Source: Streptomyces aurantiogriseus
GTDB lineage: Bacteria; Actinomycetota; Actinomycetes; Streptomycetales; Streptomycetaceae
Reading direction: 5' to 3'
NCBI RefSeq assembly: GCF_014649375.1
Contig: NZ_BMSX01000009.1
Location: 186,001-250,000, forward strand
Length of the DNA stretch: 64,000 nt
The notes below the pieces were generated by a model. The model was not told where the DNA came from and made no database searches. It saw nothing but the letters and a program-made list of their open reading frames with translations. Position 1 is the first letter of the stretch. Every line of letters begins with the position of its first letter. Made by a program: the position numbers and the translations under genes. This document shows positions 60,156-64,000 of the stretch, piece by piece.

Positions 60156-60188
60156 AAGCGGATGTTCACTGGATCGGAACATCCGCTT
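60156..60188 (+). terminator. Hairpin terminator after pyk
   Basis: AAGCGGATGTTC and GAACATCCGCTT form a perfect 12-bp stem with a 9-nt loop, 27 bp after the pyk stop. Confidence 0.8.
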
Positions 60189-60236
60189 CTTGATGGAGAC
60201 CTGCGAAACCTGGCGACCTTGGAAACCAAGGAAAAG

Positions 60237-60311
60237 TGCCCCGGGTCGGACTCGAACCGACACTGTACGGGTTTTGAATCCGTTGCCTGCTGCCAATTGG
60301 GCTACCGGGGC
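60237..60311 (-). tRNA. 75-nt tRNA with anticodon CAA and a short variable loop
   Basis: On the minus strand: acceptor GCCCCGG/CCGGGGC (7 bp, perfect), TA at 8-9, D arm GCCCAATTGGCAGCAGGC, anticodon arm ACGGA-TTCAAAA-CCCGT with loop U33 then CAA, variable loop ACAGT (5 nt), T arm GTCGG-TTCGAGT-CCGAC, and discriminator A. CCA is not encoded. The anticodon reads the leucine codon UUG, but leucine tRNAs should have a long class II variable arm; this one has class I form. The top of the anticodon stem has an A-C mismatch. It lies alone between pyk and the next gene. Confidence 0.85.
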
Positions 60312-60410
60312 TCGCAGAATCAAAGGTTTCCCCTGACCCTCCGCGCACCCACCTTACCGCAGCTGGGTAGGCTCTTGTCAGCAGTACCCCTGCCCTGACA
60401 AGGAGCCCCC

Positions 60411-61064
60411 GTGACCGCCCCCGAGTCGCCCCAGCCCGTAGACGCGCCCGACGACACGTCGCACGTGCCTCCGCTGACGACCCGTGTCGTCATCGCCGAG
60501 GACGAGGCCCTGATCCGGCTCGACCTCAAAGAGATGCTGGAGGAGGAGGGCTACACCGTCGTCGGTGAGGCCGGTGACGGCGAGCAGGCGATCGAGCTCG
60601 CCCGTGAGCACCAGCCGGACCTGGTGATCCTCGATGTGAAGATGCCGAAGCTGGACGGTATCTCCGCCGCCGAGAAGATCGCGGAGGAGCGGATCGCGCC
60701 GGTGCTGATGCTCACCGCCTTCTCGCAGCGTGACCTGGTGGAGCGGGCGAGGGACGCGGGTGCGATGGCGTACCTTGTGAAGCCGTTCAGCAAGAGTGAT
60801 GTCGTGCCGGCGATCGAGATGGCCGTCTCGCGGTTCACGGAGTTGAAGGAGCTGGAGAAGGAGGTCGCGGACCTCACCCAGCGGCTGGAGACGCGGAAGC
60901 TCGTCGATCGGGCCAAGTCGATCCTGCAGACCGAGTACGGGTTGACCGAGCCCGCCGCGTTCCGGTGGATCCAGAAGACGTCGATGGACCGGCGGATGTC
61001 GATGCAGCAGGTCGCGGAGGCGGTCATCCAGGACGCGGAGGAGAAGAAGACGTCCAAGGGCTGA
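60411..61064 (+). CDS. pdtaR: REC-ANTAR response regulator (PdtaR-like)
   Basis: The 217-aa regulator has a receiver domain (RVVIAEDEALIRLDLKEML, phospho-acceptor in DLVILDVKMPKLDGISAAEK, LMLTAFSQ, YLVKPFSKSD) and a C-terminal ANTAR RNA-binding domain (LVDRAKSILQTEYGLTEPAA, FRWIQKTSMDRRMSMQQVAE). ANTAR proteins bind paired hairpins in RNA and prevent termination. GTG 60411 has AAGGAG 7 nt upstream; TAGGCT at 60368 may be the -10. Its partner kinase is not in the window. Confidence 0.92.
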   Translation: MTAPESPQPVDAPDDTSHVPPLTTRVVIAEDEALIRLDLKEMLEEEGYTVVGEAGDGEQAIELAREHQPDLVILDVKMPKLDGISAAEKIAEERIAPVLMLTAFSQRDLVERARDAGAMAYLVKPFSKSDVVPAIEMAVSRFTELKELEKEVADLTQRLETRKLVDRAKSILQTEYGLTEPAAFRWIQKTSMDRRMSMQQVAEAVIQDAEEKKTSKG

Positions 61065-61090
61065 GAACGCCGGCCCGGCACCGCGAACGA

Positions 61091-61135
61091 CGGCGAGGCC
61101 CGCACCCCCGGAGAAGTGGGGTGCGGGCCTCGCCG
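61091..61135. terminator. Bidirectional hairpin terminator
   Basis: CGGCGAGGCCCGCACCCC and its exact complement form a perfect 18-bp stem with a 9-nt loop between pdtaR and the minus-strand liv operon. Confidence 0.88.
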
Positions 61136-61151
61136 TATACGGATTCCGGAC

Positions 61152-61868
61152 TCAGTCCTCGCCGAGGTACGCCTTGCGGACGGACTCGTCGTGGAGGAGG
61201 TCCTGGCCGGTGCCCGATAGGACGATCTTGCCGATTTCCATCACGTGGCCGTGGTCGGCCAGGGAGAGCGCCGCCTGGGCGTTCTGTTCGACGAGGAGGA
61301 TCGTCGTGCCCTGGGATTTCAGTTCGGCGATGGTGGCCATGATCTTCTGCATCATGATCGGCGAGAGGCCCATGGAGGGTTCGTCGAGCATGAGTAGCTT
61401 CGGCTGGGACATCAGGGCGCGGCCCATGGCCAGCATCTGCTGCTCACCGCCCGACAGGGTGCCTGCGGCCTGCTTACGGCGCTCTCCCAGGATGGGGAAG
61501 AGGTCGTAGGCGCGTTGGATGTCCTTCTCGATGCCTGGCTTGTCGTTGCGGAGGAAGGCTCCCAGCCGCAGGTTGTCCTCGATTGTCATGCGGGGGAAGA
61601 TGTGCCGTCCCTCGGGGGAGTGGGCGAGTCCCAGCGAGACGATGTTGTGGGCGGGGATCTTCTTCAGCGACTTGCCGTTGAACTTGATCTGTCCGCCGAC
61701 CGGCTTGAGCAGACCTGAGAGGGTGCGCAGGGTGGTGGTCTTGCCGGCTCCGTTGGTGCCGATGAGGGTGACGACCTCGCCGGCGTCGACCTTGAAGGAG
61801 ATGCCCTTGACGGCTTCGATCTTGCCGTAGGCGACTCGGAGGTCTTCGACTTCGAGCAGTGCGGTCAT
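61152..61868 (-). CDS. livF: Branched-chain amino acid ABC transporter ATPase LivF
   Basis: The 238-aa ATPase powers import of branched-chain amino acids. Walker A is LIGTNGAGKTTTLRTLSGLL, the signature AAGTLSGGEQQMLAMGRAL and Walker B LLMLDEPSMGLSPIMMQKI, with the switch His in GHVMEIGK. The HAAT-type SLGLAHSPEGRHIFPRMTIE marks LivF. ATG 61868 overlaps the livG stop by 4 bp. Confidence 0.95.
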   Translation of the reverse strand: MTALLEVEDLRVAYGKIEAVKGISFKVDAGEVVTLIGTNGAGKTTTLRTLSGLLKPVGGQIKFNGKSLKKIPAHNIVSLGLAHSPEGRHIFPRMTIEDNLRLGAFLRNDKPGIEKDIQRAYDLFPILGERRKQAAGTLSGGEQQMLAMGRALMSQPKLLMLDEPSMGLSPIMMQKIMATIAELKSQGTTILLVEQNAQAALSLADHGHVMEIGKIVLSGTGQDLLHDESVRKAYLGED

Positions 61869-62761
61869 CGGTCGTTCTCCTTGCCGGGCGCGGCGTCCGT
61901 CGTGGCCTCGGCCTTGGCTTCGGCGGCCTCGACCTCGGCGACTTCCTCTTCGCCGGGGGCGTTCTCGAAGGGCTCGCCGAGGTAGGCGGCGATGACGCGT
62001 TCGTCGCCCTGGACGGTGGCGCTGTCGCCTTCGATGAGCTTCTGGCCTTGGACCAGCACGGCGACGCGGTCGCACAGGTTGAAGATGAAGCGCATGTCGT
62101 GCTCGATGACGAGGACGGCGATGCCCTTGTCGCGGATGGCGAAGACCAGTTCCTCGGTGGCCCGGGTCTCCTGGGGGTTCATGCCGGCTGTCGGCTCGTC
62201 GAGGAGCAGCAGGCCGGGCTCGCTCGCGAGTGCTCGTGCGATTTCGAGCTTGCGCTGTTCGCCGTAGGGGAGGTTGCGGGCGAGGTGATCGGCCTTCTTT
62301 TCCAGGCCGACGAACTCGAGGAGTTCCATGGCGCGTTCGCGGGAGGCGGCTTCGGCCTTGTGGAAGCCGGGGCCGCGCAGGACGGCCGACCAGAAGCCTT
62401 CCTTGGTGCGGGTGTGGCGGCCGACGAGGACGTTTTCCAGGACCGTCATGTTGGCGAACAGGCGGATGTTCTGGAAGGTGCGGGCGATGCCGGCGGCGGT
62501 GACCTTGAAGGACTTGGGTGGCAGGACGGTGCCTTTGTAGCGGACCTCTCCCTCGGTGGGGATGTAGAGGCCGGTGAGGCAGTTGAAGAAGGTCGTCTTG
62601 CCGGCGCCGTTGGGGCCGATGAGGCCGACGATTTCTCCGCTGTTGACGGTGAGGTTGACGTCGCGTACGGCGGTGAGGCCGCCGAAGCGCATGGTCACGC
62701 CGCGGGCGTCGAGGACCGTCTGGCCGACGGTGGTGTCCTTGGTGGTGGTGTCGGTGGTCAT
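61865..62761 (-). CDS. livG: Branched-chain amino acid ABC transporter ATPase LivG
   Basis: The 298-aa partner ATPase: Walker A LIGPNGAGKTTFFNCLTGLY, Q-loop region GIARTFQNIRLFANMTVLEN (typical LivG), signature NLPYGEQRKLEIARALA, Walker B LLLLDEPTAGMNPQET. A ~35-residue acidic Glu/Ala tail beyond the normal end is extra to E. coli LivG. It begins 5 bp after the livM stop. Confidence 0.95.
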   Translation of the reverse strand: MTTDTTTKDTTVGQTVLDARGVTMRFGGLTAVRDVNLTVNSGEIVGLIGPNGAGKTTFFNCLTGLYIPTEGEVRYKGTVLPPKSFKVTAAGIARTFQNIRLFANMTVLENVLVGRHTRTKEGFWSAVLRGPGFHKAEAASRERAMELLEFVGLEKKADHLARNLPYGEQRKLEIARALASEPGLLLLDEPTAGMNPQETRATEELVFAIRDKGIAVLVIEHDMRFIFNLCDRVAVLVQGQKLIEGDSATVQGDERVIAAYLGEPFENAPGEEEVAEVEAAEAKAEATTDAAPGKENDR

Positions 62762-62766
62762 CGTGG

Positions 62767-64000
62767 TCAGGCCCCTGCCTTGCTGAGGACTGTGGGCGCT
62801 TCGGCCTCTTCGTGGAATTCGAGCTGGCGGCGCCGGTTGGGGATCATGCCCTCGGGTCGGAAGCGCATCAGCAGGATGAGTGCGAGGCCGAAGGCGAAGA
62901 GCTGGTAGTCGCCGAGGAACTGGAGTTTGTTGGGGATCAGGTACAGCAGGGCCGCGCCGATGAGCGGGCCGCTGATGGTGCCCATGCCGCCGAGAACGAC
63001 CGCGGCGAGGAGGAAGGCGGAGTTGGGCGGGATGGCTCCGGCGAACAGGTACTGCTCGGGCGTGACCGTGTAGGTGACGTGTGCCTGGACGGTTCCGGCG
63101 AGGCCGGCAAGGGAGGCGCCGACGGCGAAGGCGATGAGTTTGACGCGGAAGCCGTTGATGCCCATGGCGAGGGCGGCGGTTTCGTCCTCGCGGATGGCGA
63201 CCCAGGCGCGGCCGATGCGGGAGTCGCCGCTGCGTCGGAAGACGAGGACGACGACCGCGGTGATGAGCAGCATCAGGAAGAAGTAGTTGGCGAAGCGGCC
63301 GATGGTGAAGCCGGCGATGGTGTGCTCGAGGCCGAAGTCGAAACCGAGGATATTGAGGTTCGGGATCGAGGAGATGCCGTTGGAGCCATTGGTGAGGTCC
63401 GGGCCGGAGGTGCCGTCCAGGTTGTTGGCGGTGATGCGGAAGATCTCTCCGAAGCCGAGGGTCACGATGGCGAGGTAGTCGCCGCGCAGCCGCAGGGTCG
63501 GGGCGCCGATGAGGACGCCGAAGACGAGCGAGGCGAGGGCGCCGACGAGGACGGCGGCCCAGAACGGGAAGTGCACGTCGAACGGCGAGTTGGGGGAGCC
63601 GGAGACGAGGGCGGCGGCGTAGGCGCCGACGCCGAGGAAGGCGACGTAGCCGAGGTCGAGGAGGCCGGCGAGGCCGACGACGATGTTCAGGCCGAGGGCG
63701 ACCGTGGCGAAGATCAGGATGTAGACGCCGATGGTCGCGTACTGGTCGTCGGTCTGGGTGAAGGGGAACATCGCGGCCGCGACGAAGGCGCCGCAGATGG
63801 TGATGTTCTGGTGCCGGGCGGTGATCTGGGAGGCCTGGGCGACGAGGCCGGCCTTGTTGAGGGCGGCGAAGCCGAGGCCGGCCATGATCAGGAAGCCGAT
63901 GAACAGCTCGTCGTACTCGGTGCCGATGCCGTAGGTGAAGACGGTGAGGCCGAGTGCGAGGACGGCGACGATGATCAGGATTTCGGCGTATGAGGGGAGT
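62767..64000 (-). CDS. livM: Branched-chain amino acid ABC transporter permease LivM (5' part beyond window)
   Basis: The reading frame is open to the right edge, so the start is outside. At least 410 residues with about ten membrane helices are visible: AEILIIVAVLALGLTVFTYG near the edge, NIVVGLAGLLDLGYVAFLGV (family core), and SRIGRAWVAIREDETAALAM with the EAA loop that meets LivG/LivF. The internal ATG at 63883-63885 is not the start, since homologous sequence continues upstream. A C-terminal cytoplasmic tail (PTVLSKAGA) ends the protein. Confidence 0.92.
   Translation of the reverse strand, partial: LPSYAEILIIVAVLALGLTVFTYGIGTEYDELFIGFLIMAGLGFAALNKAGLVAQASQITARHQNITICGAFVAAAMFPFTQTDDQYATIGVYILIFATVALGLNIVVGLAGLLDLGYVAFLGVGAYAAALVSGSPNSPFDVHFPFWAAVLVGALASLVFGVLIGAPTLRLRGDYLAIVTLGFGEIFRITANNLDGTSGPDLTNGSNGISSIPNLNILGFDFGLEHTIAGFTIGRFANYFFLMLLITAVVVLVFRRSGDSRIGRAWVAIREDETAALAMGINGFRVKLIAFAVGASLAGLAGTVQAHVTYTVTPEQYLFAGAIPPNSAFLLAAVVLGGMGTISGPLIGAALLYLIPNKLQFLGDYQLFAFGLALILLMRFRPEGMIPNRRRQLEFHEEAEAPTVLSKAGA

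Overview
The window is high-GC actinobacterial chromosome, almost certainly Streptomyces. The support is strong GC bias in third codon positions, frequent GTG starts with 1-4 bp stop/start overlaps, many genes whose start codon lies about 7 nt after a -10 hexamer (leaderless transcripts), and a his-trp-lgt-gltBD-pyk-liv order that I recognise from Streptomyces core chromosomes.

Layout. 1-1,824: the left edge with a possible iron-box site and a large membrane protein. 1,992-7,695: the histidine operon hisD-hisC-hisB-(54-aa membrane protein)-hisH-priA-(RidA-like)-hisF. 7,750-9,663: an ArsR-type regulator and MFS exporter behind a large AT-rich palindrome. 9,854-10,899: a VOC protein and a TIGR03085 protein on the minus strand. 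10,982-17,971: hisI, trpE, three small membrane proteins, trpC, a trpM-like small gene, trpB and trpA. hisI and priA join the His and Trp pathways; there is no trpF, which fits a bifunctional PriA. 18,063-19,944: a DsbA-like thioredoxin and lgt. 20,078-27,535: a minus-strand operon of four consecutive ADP-ribosylglycohydrolase-family genes followed by CaiB-type and CitE-type genes. 27,843-35,011: a VIT1/CCC1-type transporter, then gltB-gltD with candidate GlnR sites in between. 35,157-35,885: a TerF-like vWA protein.

35,887-45,919 is the most distinctive region: an accessory catabolic island that matches, gene by gene and in order, the mycobacterial KstR2 regulon for steroid C/D-ring (HIP) degradation. 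It has a fadE31/fadE32-like pair, ipdF, kstR2, fadA6, ipdC, ipdB, ipdA, echA20 and two SDRs (Rv3549c- and Rv3548c-like). Two nearly identical 14-bp operator-like palindromes lie in its two divergent promoter regions. fadD3 and fadE30 are not in the window.

45,947-48,034: a MarR regulator divergent from an EmrB/QacA-type exporter, with two matching palindromes between them. 48,109-52,778: a zincin-like protein, a chorismate mutase, an orphan response regulator and a PepN-type aminopeptidase. 52,999-55,772: a decarboxylase plus N-hydroxylase pair resembling desA-desB of desferrioxamine synthesis without desC/desD. 55,877-64,000: a Tat-exported 5'-nucleotidase, a SIMPL-domain protein, pyk, an unusual 75-nt tRNA with anticodon CAA, a REC-ANTAR regulator (PdtaR-like), and livF, livG and partial livM.

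No rRNA, CRISPR array, insertion sequence, phage gene or attachment site was recognised. Functions come from reading the translations against families I know; no searches were run.
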